The notes under the pieces: generated by a model | The model's database searches: none | Told to the model about the DNA's origin: nothing | The model's input: the letters and a program-made list of their open reading frames with translations, nothing else | Source of the DNA: Terebella lapidaria | Lineage: Eukaryota > Annelida > Polychaeta > Terebellida > Terebellidae | Assembly: GCA_949152475.1 (NCBI GenBank) | Contig: OX424555.1 | Coordinates: 73,113,499-73,177,498, forward strand | Reading direction: 5' to 3' | Length of the DNA stretch: 64,000 nt | Shown here: piece after piece, positions 1 to 11,464 of the stretch | How positions within the stretch are numbered: position 1 is the first letter of the stretch | How the letters are laid out: each line of letters begins with the position of its first letter | Made by a program: the position numbers and the translations under genes

Positions 1-92
1 ATTTCGTGCACACGAGTTGTTAAATCGTGAGCATGAATTATCAAATCATGCGCACGGATTATTAAATCATGTGCACGGATTAATTAATATGT
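1..92. repeat. Degenerate 21-bp tandem repeat
   Basis: Units of the form AATCATGYGCACGGATTA recur about every 21 bases, giving a translated period of seven residues. The period and the general look resemble the 21-bp minisatellites at 12.6 and 22.1 kb, although the sequence is well diverged. It runs off the left edge, so its true extent is unknown. The open frame through it (17-199) is explained by the repeat and is not called as a gene. Confidence 0.4.
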
Positions 93-789
93 TCGGTATG
101 TCACCTCAGGGGCTCCGTACAAAATGGATGTTGGGTGCCGAATTTATCATAAATAGAGTCGACGGAAAAAATCCGCAGAATACTACCACTTTGCTGTGAC
201 AGGTGGTTCCGTAAATAAGAATCTCTCGATCGCGTCTGCCGTTCAGAGGTCTGTTTCTTTTCGACCTTAGAAGACCAGCGCTTTGAGGTAGCTAATTGTA
301 TCTCGTATAATCATGATAATAAGTATAATTCTATAACAGTGTGTTGGGCGCAGGTGCCTTTCCTCCCTGCAGTTGCCGCACATAGTTATCAACCAATTAC
401 GCTAACAGTAACATAGGGTATTAACCTAATGATATGGTAACAAATTAATGACAAATTGTGATTAAGCAAACACAGAAATGTTACCATTTTTCTATGTTTA
501 TAAGAAGTACATAAAACATCCCTGGTGTAGTATATTTGAACTCTAGTAATGTTGACTAATATCGTTGCATACAGTATTCCCCATCACGTGAGCTCATCCC
601 GCATCCATTGCGCACATAATCGTGATGTTGATCATTTCTAAATTAAACCCTGCAATCCCAACTATATTCAGTTGACAAACTATTACTATGAAGTCAATAT
701 CATATCTTAAAATTTCCACGGCTTCGGATTTAGCTGAATGAAAAAAACATTAGAGAAATGCACGTCATCATATGCCCTACTCACAATTA
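93..789. other. Gene-free stretch
   Basis: AT-rich DNA with no long open frame, no convincing splice-bounded exon and no repeat that I could match elsewhere in the window. Confidence 0.5.
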
Positions 790-790
790 C

Positions 791-821
<31 letters not shown>

Positions 822-823
822 AC
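790..823. repeat. Poly-C run followed by (CA)n
   Basis: About 18 consecutive C residues are followed directly by roughly eight CA dinucleotides. Compound microsatellite. Confidence 0.95.
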
Positions 824-1600
824 TTACACTCACACCCATAGACATATTTGAGAAAAATTATGAACATCTACGAAATTGGCCTTTTTTGACGAAGAAATGA
901 TCGCCGATTCTGCAAACACGATTCACTAAAACATAGTATATACAAATATTTTATATACATGGACCGAAGGCATGTGGTGGTGAATTTATAAGAAAATATT
1001 TACAGTGAAGACAAACCATGACAAATAATATTTTTTCGTGGAATCGTATTAGAGACTGGTTTTACCTGCAAACTATCAACCACATCACCATTGATCCAAT
1101 GAATTCCACAGCACTGCATTCGATATCGTATTTCGTGTCGCCACCTGGTCACCTGGAAGGTGGACAAATTCTCGAGGCCGAAAAAATATTTATTGGATGT
1201 AGTTAAGCAGGTTTAGGTTTATATTAACTGTACGATTCTCCCTTGGTTTTCACGGGCAGTTCGCCCACTAGAGAATAGGCCATCAGGTGCGAGCGATAAT
1301 AAGGGTTTCGTGACATTGACCGTCTATTATAGAGCAAGAAGACCGTTGAGTCATTGTCCTCAATATATGCCAGTACATGGACACATATGCATCGTTAAAA
1401 CTACTGTAGCGTTATCATCCCGATCACTCTAAAATGTATAGCATTTTTTGCTTTGTATTGTTTTATAATCTGTTAAATACTGCGATGAAATACGTGGTAC
1501 CAGTGTGACTCAATCTGATAAAATGTGATGTTAAGGCGGTTAGCTACTTTTGGGCCCAAGTAGAGGGGCTAAAATTTGAAATTCGTTTGATGATTTTCGG
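824..1600. other. Gene-free stretch
   Basis: No supported gene. A 62-codon open frame at 1018-1206 has no recognisable motif and no splice context, so it is left out. Confidence 0.45.
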
Positions 1601-1610
1601 ATTTTCAAAA

Positions 1611-2190
1611 ATATGATATTGTACTTTAAAAAACAGAAAATTCGGATTACCTATTTTGTTTAGTGTGGAATTATGGGTAATTTTGCCCCAAAATACCAGG
1701 AAACGGGTCATTTTGGGCCATTTTCACTATAATCAATATGTAATGAAAACCTGTGAATAGATATCTCTGAAATTTTGAGTGATTATCAACGAACCGCTGT
1801 GCATGTTTTTGATAGGAAAAGTATGGGGGTCACCATACTAATTTTCCCTATGCAGGCATTCATATGAGTCCCGAACAGAAAATTTTACCTAAATTTGCTG
1901 AAATTTTGATGAAATTCACTGATATTACCAAATATGACAACTTATAACAGAAAAAACTAGCATGGTGACCCCCATATATCTTTCTAACAGGAACATGCAT
2001 ACCGGTTCGTTGATAAACAAGCAAAAATTTAGAGAAATATATTCACATGTTTTCATTAAATATTGATTTTAGTGAAAATGGCTAAAAATTACCGATTTTC
2101 CGGGTACTTTGGGAGTAGAATTGCCCATAATTCCACACTAAAGAGAATATTTGATCCGAATTTTCTGTTTTCGAATGCACAATATCATAT
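1611..2190. mobile_element. Fold-back (long inverted-repeat) element
   Basis: Two arms of about 240 bp face each other. Left-arm landmarks are ATATGATATTGT at 1611, TTTAGTGTGGAATTATGG near 1660 and GGGGGTCACCAT near 1825. The same words appear in reverse complement and reverse order near 2181, 2135 and 1965. Arms are imperfect, perhaps 80 percent alike. The spacer of about 100 bp has no open frame. No clean target duplication was found, so the ends are approximate. It is probably a non-autonomous DNA element; no family can be named. Confidence 0.75.
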
Positions 2191-2204
2191 TGATGATTAT
2201 TTTG

Positions 2205-2515
2205 GCACCACTTAATTGTGCCAAAAGGGTTCTTCACAGCACCTTCCAAAGAACCCTTAAATGTGCGAATAAGGTTCTACATAGCACCTTTCAAAGAACC
2301 CTCAAGGGTGCCAAAAGGGTTCTATATAGCTCCTTTCTAAGAACTTTTAAGGGTGCCAAAAGGGTTCTATATCGCACCATGCAAGTAGCTTTAAAAGAGT
2401 TCTAAACGGGTTCTTTGAATAGAACCCTAACTAGGGTTCCATATAGTACCATAAAGGGTGCCATGTATAAACCACGTCAAAGAACCCTAAAGGGTTCTAT
2501 ATGGAACCTTTTGAT
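2205..2515. repeat. Minisatellite of about 40-45 bp (AGGGTTCT / AGAACCCT)
   Basis: The words GTGCCAAAAGGGTTCT and AAAGAACCCTTAA alternate in about seven imperfect copies. Each unit contains the self-complementary pair AAGGGTTCT / AGAACCCTT, so the array can fold on itself. It abuts the right end of the preceding fold-back element and may have grown from its terminus. A resulting 84-codon open frame (2151-2405) is a by-product. Confidence 0.85.
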
Positions 2516-2537
2516 TTGAGAGTGTAGCATTTTGAAA

Positions 2538-2618
2538 GAGAGAAACCCTGAGGAACAGGGGGGTTATTCAACATAGTCGAGGGCGAGACTATGCTAAATA
2601 ACTCCCTGTTATTTCTCT
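2538..2618. repeat. Imperfect hairpin of about 35-bp arms
   Basis: AACAGGGGGGTTATTCAACA and CATAGTC on the left pair with GACTATG and TAAATAACTCCCTGTT on the right around a GAGGGCGA loop, with further pairing of AGAGAAA and ATTTCTCT outside. It may be a short fold-back element or an RNA hairpin. No coding content. Confidence 0.7.
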
Positions 2619-2639
2619 ATTTTAAACCATACAGAAAAC

Positions 2640-4025
2640 TACTCGGCCGTGATCGGCAGGTGTTTAACCAACATACAGCATTGATTGAACACCTGTGAGT
2701 ACAATGCAAGTATGGTTTAAATTAAGAAGAACAACCCAATATAATATATGACGATGGTGCTGTTTTTGTGATGGTAAATTGATACTGCGCACGGCTCATG
2801 GCCCACAAACATAATAATCCGTCGAGATCGCCTGTTTTTAGTCAGGGGCTAGAGTTATATTGTACATTTCCACTGTATGTCGCCATATATCATTCAGCTT
2901 TACATGGCAGGTCAGGTTGTTGGATACTGCTCCCTTGGAGTTATTAGTGCCTGTGACACCTACCGGGGAATGTTTAAATCAATTTTTAAGAATAGAACAT
3001 GTCTGATAGTTCGAACCTCGAAAAAATGTCCCCTTATACTTCTGGCCTCGATGCCATTTTACCCGCACCTCAACATTTGAGTTCGAGACCATGCAAAGCC
3101 TCTAAACCAGCTTATAGACTCTACGAGTATATCACAGGTCAAATCAGTACTGCGATTTCAGTACTCAAAACAAATCAGTACTGCGATTTTAGCCTCTACT
3201 AGAGTAAACCGTACAGTTTCCGGACACTAACAAGTGCCGATCCTTCACTTTAGCCATACTTTCATGAAAGTTTAACTTCAGTAGCACGTTTCTGGTGCTG
3301 ACAATCCCCCTGGACTGACGACATGATTAAAGGGCCATGGACACGAAAAAGTGACTTGTTTTAATAATGAAGTTAAGCATCTACTGAGTATGTACACAGC
3401 AGAAATGGTATCAATTAGAGCTCGGGTTGTCGAGAAATTGACCTGACAGCTGTTGCGAGAGATGATTGGCATTTTACGTTCTTTGTGATCTGTGACGTCA
3501 CGGGGGAACGACCGCGCTGGTAAAGACGTTTGTCATTTGCAGTGCTGGTATTTGGAGGGATTCCATTCATAACTACTATATCAATAGGTATGGGAATTTT
3601 GTAATTATATGCAACATGGGAACCGTAGTGTCGGCGAAGGTTCTACATATCGGGAAGGTGTCAGCCTTTTCTACTTTCCGAATGATCCATGGCATAGCCA
3701 GTTTACACAGGCGTACATACGCTCAATAGCTTCTGTCTGTAGTAAAGCGATATACTGAAACGTATCGTGATGTAACTTGACGAACGTATGCCAATATTTT
3801 TGACATGCCTTCTTCACCTGGGAATCAAACGGCGATTTAATTCTTTCAGCTCAAAAAACTGCTAGCATTATCAAAGCCGTAGGCCTATTAATTACCGCAC
3901 AGGCCGACTAGGCCCAGGCCTAGGGCGCGGAAATTTAGGCGGGCGCCATTTTTCAGAGAACTTTTTCACGCAGATTATCGTTGTTGTTGAATCGGAATAC
4001 GGTCACGCATACGATGATATTCTGC
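2640..4025. other. Gene-free stretch
   Basis: No gene supported. Open frames of 60-67 codons at 2877-3202 and 3278-3472 lack motifs, and their coding potential is not above chance for this much sequence. Confidence 0.45.
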
Positions 4026-4033
4026 CAATAATG

Positions 4034-4062
4034 CCCCCCCCCCCCCTCTCTCTCTCTCTCCC
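4034..4062. repeat. Poly-C followed by (TC)n
   Basis: A run of about 13 C residues is followed by about eight TC dinucleotides. Confidence 0.95.
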
Positions 4063-5660
4063 AAAAATCTTGAATCCTAATGAGAGCCAATGCGCCCGCC
4101 ACAACCATGCGCAGTGAGCGTGTACGGGAATGGAGGTGGGGGTAGACGCAGGTTATTGTTGAAAAAAAAAATCAATTGTTGCCGTAGAACAAACAAATCC
4201 AATACGTTACAGTATATTGAACAGTGTGATTTTCCTGTTGAAAAAACATTGCAAACATATATCTAGACATAAATCCCCATATGCTTATGCTGCCCGCTAC
4301 CTAAGAAAAAATCCCTTGAAAAGAATGATCTAAAAATCAAGTTGACAGGAACACCATCTTGAATTCAGATAATTTGCATAAAAAACGCATTGTCTGAGGT
4401 CAAAATTGAAATCGGGAGCGTCACAGAATGCTCCTGCGCATTTAACGAATGAGGCTTCAGCTGCTTTTGGGGCCCTGGGCGGGCCCCAAATCACCGGCCC
4501 TGAGTCCACACTCGATTATCTGCTTAATTTGGGTGAAGTGGTGCAATCCTTTGAGAACATCATTTTTGTGTGAAAAAGGCTACACCCCAACGTCTTCTTA
4601 TGCTTCTAGTACACAGTATGCTTCTAAACGGGAATCGATCCCTGAACTTTCAGTTTTTGGCTGACATGTTGTAGAAAAACAGTTGTAGAAAAACAGTTCT
4701 TACTGTCATGAATCCGATTTAATATGCAAAAGAATCAATATTTGAACGTTTGTTTCAGTAGAGGTCGAAACTGTGATTTTGTGAAAATATTGCCAACATC
4801 ATTCCCACTATCCTTATTTGGAGGATGGTAGTTTTTGTTATATATGGGTAATGCGTATGAACTAAATATCGATTGATGTTGTATTGCTTTCCAATATATA
4901 AATGTAGAAGAAAGCAAATAATTAATCTATAGGCCTCACAGCGAGATTTCTCGAAACTGTGTGGCATATCATTCTACGGTATAACCATTATGCCTGATCA
5001 CAGAATAGGCCTAGCATTCCATGTATATTTCCACCAGCAAACAAGTAAATCATTTGTCCAATCGCTGGCACATCGAAAAAATAATGTAGGCCTAATTATA
5101 CCAGTGTTAATATAATATCGGACACATTCATTTGAATATCTATTTAGTAGATTACGTGCTAATCCCCCCTGACACTCACTATATTCGATGTATGTGTGAT
5201 AGTTTACCGTATCATATCCATAATTTCTACTTTGTATTTTGTATCCCATTTGTAGGCCTACCTGATATGCATGTTCAGCTCTAGCGAACCATTGTACAAC
5301 TGGGGTGAATTAGATCCTGATTAGATCGTGTATCTTGTGCCTCCCCGCCCCCATTTCAGCCTGAAACACATCTTCGTGATACCCCCCCCCCCCACTCACC
5401 CCTGCTCTAACCCCGTTCTTCAATGCTTTGCCCCATACAAAATTGCAACCAGATTCTGTACAGAAAATCTTTTCCCCGTGACGTCAGAAACGTCATTTTA
5501 CGTAAAAAGATGCTGACCGCTCTCCACGTGGAATATCGGTCTCCGGACCGCTGTAGATCTCTTCTGTGTGTTTAGAATGGCTCTATTTCCATCTGTATGC
5601 ATATAAATATGAATACTATTGCATGTAGAACAATTTAATAATCACATCAAATATCATGTC
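4063..5660. other. Gene-free stretch
   Basis: No supported gene or element. Several overlapping 60-83 codon frames on both strands near 4735-5249 look like chance openings in AT-rich sequence. Confidence 0.45.
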
Positions 5661-5743
5661 CATGGCCCTTTAAGACGTCTTTTTACGGTCGTTTTCTCGT
5701 CGCATTCACTACGACGGTCGTGACTGAAAAAAGACGTCTTTAA

Positions 5744-6446
5744 CCTTTTCACTACTGGCCCACCCCTCAGCCTCCATACTGAGCCGATTCATGCATGAAT
5801 TGATTTTCCTATGTTTGATTATTTTTTTGAAGATGTTTCGGAATAATTATGTTTCAAAATAAAGTAATATTATAGTGTGCTATTTCAATATAGTAGTGTG
5901 TCCTTTTCAGGCCCGGACCATTGGTTACCATGGGAACAAATGAGAATTCTAGTGACCAAACAAATGATGTGTTTCTATTTTCTTTACCATACAGCCATTT
6001 TCGAAGTTGTGATGAAATATAACCTAATACGTTTGCTTGAGTACTTGCAGTTTTCTTCAATTTGTAATGCAGTGAATTTCGTGGGTTTGATAGTGTTTAC
6101 AGCATGTCAATATCTTGATTAATTATGAAGATATTGAAGTTTGAGTGAAAACGGTCTGTAGTCCGACCTATTGTAATCAGTATTTGTGACGTCACAAGGT
6201 TAATGACAGATTAACTATTCAATTAACTAAACAGTCAATTAAGCTTGTAAATTTCAATCGGTGAAAATATAAATGTGCTAGTTTAGCTTGTAGGTGCATT
6301 TTCGATCATATATAACATTATTACAAAAAGCGGATAGCTACCTTCACATTTATTGGTGGCCCAAGTTATGGTTACGCAGCGTAACCATCAGTACAGCAGC
6401 AGGGGTGTGGTATGGTTACGCAGCGTAACCATGAGTAGTGAAAAGG
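5744..6446. mobile_element. Non-autonomous TIR element with TTAA target duplication
   Basis: The 703-bp segment starts CCTTTTCACTACT and ends with its exact reverse complement, AGTAGTGAAAAGG, and sits between TTAA (5740-5743) and TTAA (6447-6450). TTAA targets are typical of piggyBac and Kolobok superfamilies; a TIR starting CC fits piggyBac better, but this is inference. There is no transposase frame. Two copies of a palindrome centred on GTTACGCAGCGTAAC lie near its right end. The uninterrupted phrase in the related repeat near 8030 supports the boundaries independently. Confidence 0.8.
6368..6432. repeat. Pair of identical 21-bp palindromes
   Basis: ATGGTTACGC-A-GCGTAACCAT occurs at 6368-6388 and again at 6412-6432, each with perfect 10-bp arms around one base. 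They lie just inside the right terminus of the TTAA element and could be subterminal transposase-binding sites or hairpins. Function is not shown. Confidence 0.9.
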
Positions 6447-6489
6447 TTAAGACGTCGTTTTACTACTGGTAACCGAATTTAGGCCTAAT

Positions 6490-7039
6490 TCATTATTTCG
6501 CACAAGGAATATGTTTTTGAACTTCTTGTCCCACAGCTAGCTAGTCTAGATTTTACTGAACATATATAGATCTACATGCTGTTGGCCTTTAGAATTTAAT
6601 CAAAGGGTTTTCAAATGCACTGCTCTAGATGGAAAATATCGGACTGTTTGTATATATATACTCGATCCGAGTTCTCCCCATAAATACACTTGAAGTTTCG
6701 CAGTTCAGGAATATACAACTGCAAGAGCTGCATGTATCCCAGCCCAAGCGACGCGGAGCTGCATGTATCCCTTCCTGTGTATACTGACTGTCAACTTGCA
6801 CGCTGACCTGACTTGACCTCGTTCTGAATCTGTACACATCTTGGTATATGATCTGTGAGACTAGGCTTTCCAGACAGAGCTCAGTGGCTGCTGACTCGCC
6901 GCGCGGGACACATGTGCCCCACTCAAGGCCGGAGGCAGTCAGAGCTCAGTATCTGATAGGCTAGCAGCCCTCTATCTTGATATGAGCCTGGGTTATCCGC
7001 TGCCGGCTGGATGCGATTGTAAATGATCCAAGCAAACAG
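6490..7039. other. Gene-free stretch left of the palindromic element
   Basis: No gene supported. A 70-codon minus-strand frame at 6625-6837 has no recognisable domain. Confidence 0.4.
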
Positions 7040-7047
7040 CCCAGCCC

Positions 7048-7750
7048 TTACTGTGTACAGCGCTGTATGGACTCAATACATCGCTGTGCCGACTCGACTG
7101 TCTGCGGCTGGCCGGGGAAAGTGAGAAATTTGATCAAAGTATTTGAGGCATAATTATCGTGCAGTGCATTCCAAAAACTGTGCGGACTGTTCCAGCTAGC
7201 GTGCAGCGACATCGCTGCAGTCTTAGTTGGGCGATTTCTATGAAAAAATACAATGCAAATGTCCATTTATTTCAGCACACATTTATCGAGTTTCCGTTGA
7301 TATCTCAGGTCGCCATATGCCATTGTGCGCATGTGCAGGTCAGAGGTCAGCTAAATATTTGCATACTAGGTCGAGGTCACATCATCTGCCCATGCGCACG
7401 AACATGCGCAGATAATGTGACCTCGACCTAGTATGCAAATATTCAGTTGACCTCTGACATGCGTACACAAAACAGCCCAGAATATGGCGGCAGATGTCAA
7501 CAAAAACTTCACGAAATCGTGCGGAAATAAAGAGTGAATTTTGTTTGGAATTTTCGGTAGAAATCGCCCAACTAAGACTGCAGCGATGTCGCTGCAAGCT
7601 AACTGAGAAGGACTGTGCAGTTTTCGGAGTGCGCTGCATGGTAAATATGCCCCAAATACTCAGATCAAATTTCTCACTTTCCCCGGCCAGCCGCAGACAG
7701 TCGAGTCGGCACAGCGATGTATTGAGTCCATACAGCGCTGTACACAGTAA
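7048..7750. mobile_element. Long-palindrome MITE with 8-bp target duplication
   Basis: A 703-bp near-complete palindrome centred close to 7400. The termini TTACTGTGTACAGCGC and GCGCTGTACACAGTAA are perfect complements, and the arms stay nearly identical for the outer 90 bp. The element is bounded by CCCAGCCC at 7040-7047 and again at 7751-7758, an exact 8-bp direct repeat. An 8-bp duplication is used by hAT, P and Merlin-type transposases among others; no transposase is encoded, so the superfamily is not settled. Open frames on both strands (7048-7266, 7382-7825 and others) are mirror images caused by the palindrome. Confidence 0.88.
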
Positions 7751-7796
7751 CCCAGCCCAGGAGAGGCTGTGTATATTCAGCAACTTACTACATCGT

Positions 7797-8040
7797 CCAA
7801 AAGACGTCTTTATACTGTTATACAAAAGACGTCTTTGTACCGTTATATAAAAGATGTATTTTTACTGTTATATGAAAGACGTCTTTTCACTGTTATATAA
7901 AAGACGTCTTTTTACTGTTATCGAAAAAACGTCATTTTTCTGTCATATAAAAAGAAGTCTTTTAGCTTTGCATATAAGACCAAGATGAGACGTAAATAAG
8001 ACGTCACCAAATGACGGAAAAAAGACGTCTTTAAGACGTT
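7797..8040. repeat. Tandem array of AAAGACGTCTTT palindromes
   Basis: About eight copies of AAAGACGTCTTT or close variants spaced roughly 30 bp apart, joined by TWTACTGTTATATA-like linkers. Each core is a perfect palindrome containing GACGTC. Related words flank the TTAA element at 5.7 and 6.45 kb. Confidence 0.88.
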
Positions 8041-8416
8041 ATGTGACCAGTGGGACTTAGTATCTGAGAAAGTACTTTTTCCGAAACCCGGATTTCAAGT
8101 GAAAACTTAGGGAGGTATGGGGTTCCCTAAACGGCCACTTTCATGATAGTGACTCTGATTTCGCTAACTCCTTTACATCGATTCTGCTTGATATTGTTGC
8201 GACGCCATACAATATCGTATTATAACTTAGCAGGCTTCGCCAGAGGGTAATACAGCTTTTTAAAACGATTTGCAGACTCCTATCGCGAAAATGGAGACGT
8301 TGGCAATCTACCCCAATGCTAGATTTCAGCCCAAAACGGGATCTCAGAAATCTGGACATATTTCGGTATTTGGTCGTGCTAACATCCACCAAGATCCGAA
8401 GTATTTATGTAATCGT

Positions 8417-8448
8417 GGATAATAATACACTTTGGCGGTGTATTATCC
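8417..8448. repeat. Short hairpin
   Basis: GGATAATAATACAC pairs with GTGTATTATCC across a seven-base loop. Isolated, with no further context. Confidence 0.65.
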
Positions 8449-8459
8449 AAACAAGTTGA

Positions 8460-11240
8460 GTTCGAATGGTTACACCGCTACAAAAGCGGGTAAATAAAAA
8501 AAATGGTAAAAACCCTGTATATCAATGATTGGGCTAAATTTAAGATTGGGGTAGATTTTTCTTGGAACGGGACAGTGAAAGGATAGATTGCCAATTTTTC
8601 ATGCCAATTTATTATATGGTACTATTTAACATCGCAAACAACGGTGTTAACGAGTTAGAAACATCAAAGTATAGTTTGTTAGCTGTCCAAGACACATTGG
8701 TGAAATTTGACGTCAATGTGTATTTCCTCGATCGAAATGATACTGAGCGGATACTAGTTTATCCACGGATTTTACGTGACGGGCAGCACCCATCTGAGAT
8801 GTGAACGGAATCGGAATTTTATATACATTTCCAATTTCCGAAAACTCAGTGCATGCTCTTGTCGATATGACCGACTTATCATACGGGATGGGATATACCT
8901 ACACGGTTGCATTTTTATTCTATCACACCTTCATGTTGGTCTATAATGCTGCTCATAACTCGACATGAGTACATTTCCTCACTGCAGCCATGATTGAATA
9001 ATATCAGTTCACCCAATTTTTTTGTTCAGAATTATACAAGGACCACAGATTCCGTCGAACGTGAACTGTCTGTCAAATGCATTAACAGTATATACTTCAT
9101 ATACATGTATTTCTCAATGTTAGGAGCGTCACATGGCATAAAGCAGAACTTTAGTTAGTTCTCGTGGTTCTAGTGGATAAGCACTCCAAGTTGAACTTTG
9201 TGAAAGTGACACTGATGTAACACTAATTAAAGATCACTAAAACAGAAAGTCCTACTTTAGAATAGTGCGAGATCAGCACTCGGCCCTTAAGCTGAAATCT
9301 TCTGTATAGTAATCATGAATATATGTTTACAATATTTTGATAGAAATGTTGTTATATTAGTGTATATTGTGTGAGTTCATACCTAAATATACATGCACAC
9401 AATGGGTCAGAGGATTAGAAAGTTATAATAGTTTAAGATGAGTATTAGTGAACATTTTGGATGTCCAATCTGCTAAGGATTGGCTCTCGAAATCCGTCTG
9501 TGTGAAGGCACACTAGAGGATGTATAATCCATTGCAAAATAAAATTCATCTGACTATGCAGCGTTCAAATGGTTGGCACCCTGAATAGTTTGTGTCATTA
9601 CTCAGATACTCACGTAACTCCCTACAGATATTTTGACGCACATGTATCTGATGCAAACACCAATAAAATGTAAACCCCGCCCCTTGAAAATAGATAGTAA
9701 TTGACTACACGTTGTTTGTTATGAAAGTTTGATTATAAGAACAGCAACATACATAACAACAACATAAGCAGTGTGTTTCTATTAATCAAATATTCATTAC
9801 AACAAGCTGAAATGGAAACGAATTCAAAACGATGAATTTTGATGGATTCATTTACAAATTCATCAGTGGATTCCATATTTTGAAACTTGGGGATTTCCTC
9901 GATACCCCTTGGATGAGGGATATGTTGTAAATGCTGGCTGTTCAACCCAGCTGGTTGGTATCACACACGAGCAGTTTCAAAACTACAGCACGCACAGAAC
10001 TGCTCATACGACGAAAGATGAATGTGGGTTTTTTAGGGGATACCCTCAGATCTCGAGAACAAAAAATTGTCAATTTATAGTTTCCTTTTCAAAAGGTGAG
10101 GAAAAAAATTAGTGTATATCTACCTTAATATCTTAGCTTCTAACGTTTCGCTTATTCTGGATAGTAGCTCTGAAGATTTGAATAAGAAAGATTTGAATCT
10201 TTGCTTCGAATAGCAGGGGAAAATATCTGGATATATCCTTGTTGGCCAATCTATCAATCATCCCGACATATTTCTTCAGAAGTATGGTTTCGTGCAATGC
10301 GGATACTACGCACATTAGTGGAGTCATTATTTGCTAAATTGCACAATGCAACTCACAATAAAACATGTTTATGATCACGTGACTGTTGAGCACACACAGG
10401 GCACTGTAGTGCCGTTACCGGTCGTTAGCTTGTAATGGGGGTTAAGAGATTAGGAGTGACATGATGAGGACCCATTTTGCCTTCAAAGATTGGCAGATTT
10501 ACTATCAACTGTACATATTGTTTTGAACCGAATTTCGTGTTTTTAACATATGTTCCAACTTGACATATAGCAAGCTTTGATACTCCGTATGATTAGGATA
10601 TTCGTCTTGATGTCGGAAAATAGTCTGAAGTAGTCTTTTCTTCTTTAGACTTAAATGATGAGTTCGTAAAATTTAAGATCACCATCGAAATCGGCATATT
10701 TGACTCCTTATTAGAATGTCTATATCTAAAGCAGCCTTGAAGCTTTTCAGTACTGATACGAAGAAATTTCCTTGCAGTTTGAAAATAAAATTGCCAACTA
10801 CTCCTAGTTACGAATTATTCTTCTGGCAAGAGAGTTGTTACAATACGAGTTCACGGATTCGAGTTTCTTTTTGTATTATTAGCACTCAATGACTAGGTTT
10901 CAAGTGGAATAACAGTTATTTTTATGGCCATCTAACCAAGGAACGGGTTTTGTGTTCACTCATCCATTTTGTTTCCCTCAGCCTCATATATTAGTTTCAG
11001 TCTATGTGGTTGTAAAAATTAAGTCCTGCTGTTGTGATGCTTGTTCATCCGCTTTCTTTCTCCAGTGGCAGATTGTGAACCAATCACAGAGAACAGGATG
11101 TTCCTTATCGTGTCATGGTTTCGACAAATCTACTTACATGCCGATGTTACATGAAAGGAGTAATGGATCCCGTGAAGTTCTATTCGTGCAAGAACTGGTT
11201 CCTTGAAAGCTGTGGGGGGAGACCACAACATTGCCATACA
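8460..11240. other. Gene-free stretch
   Basis: No recognisable gene, RNA or repeat over 2.8 kb. Open frames of up to 84 codons (8562-8804, 9733-9945, 10952-11206) have no motif, and none is bounded by convincing splice sites. It may be intergenic or intronic. Confidence 0.45.
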
Positions 11241-11244
11241 CTTA

Positions 11245-11460
11245 TATAAGGGTTGTTCCGGATTTCAAAATTGTTTAATAGGTTGTTGAGCAGTTGTGTG
11301 TTTATTCTATCAAGTGATATGTCCCTGATACACCAAAGTAACCTTGGCTGTATACTGTATGTTGGTCGGGCTTTGTGTTCATTTAAAAATGTTGTATTTT
11401 ACGTTTGTTTTGTTATCATCAAAATCTGGTTATATGCGGCATTAGGGTTATACATACAAT
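11245..11460 (+). repeat. Diverged copy of the 364-bp Penelope-linked repeat
   Basis: The phrases GGATTTCAAAATTGTTT, AGGTTGTTGAGCAGTTG, GGTCGGGCTTTGTGTT, ATTTTACGTTTGTTTTG and ATCATCAAAATCTGG occur in the same order and spacing as in the units at 28.1-28.8 kb. It is in the same orientation as those units and opposite to the 39-kb array. It is clearly older, with many substitutions and small gaps. Confidence 0.75.
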
Positions 11461-11464
11461 GAGA

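Larger units (their letters stand above)
5667..6480. repeat. GACGTC-type repeat copy, interrupted by a TTAA element
   Basis: The flanks (5667-5743 and 6447-6480) carry AAGACGTCTTT and related words, matching the tandem block at 7797-8040. Joining the flanks at a single TTAA reproduces a phrase like the one near 8023-8040, where GACGTCTTTAAGACGT is uninterrupted. That marks the intervening 5744-6446 as a later insertion. Confidence 0.7.

Noticed and set aside
7048..7850. Frames of 118 and 147 codons around the 7.4-kb palindrome
   Set aside because: They are mirror-image readings of the two arms of a MITE and extend beyond its target duplication without a motif.
9150..9240. tRNA-like A-box (GGTTCTAGTGGATAAGC)
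   Set aside because: No B-box at the right distance and no cloverleaf could be drawn.
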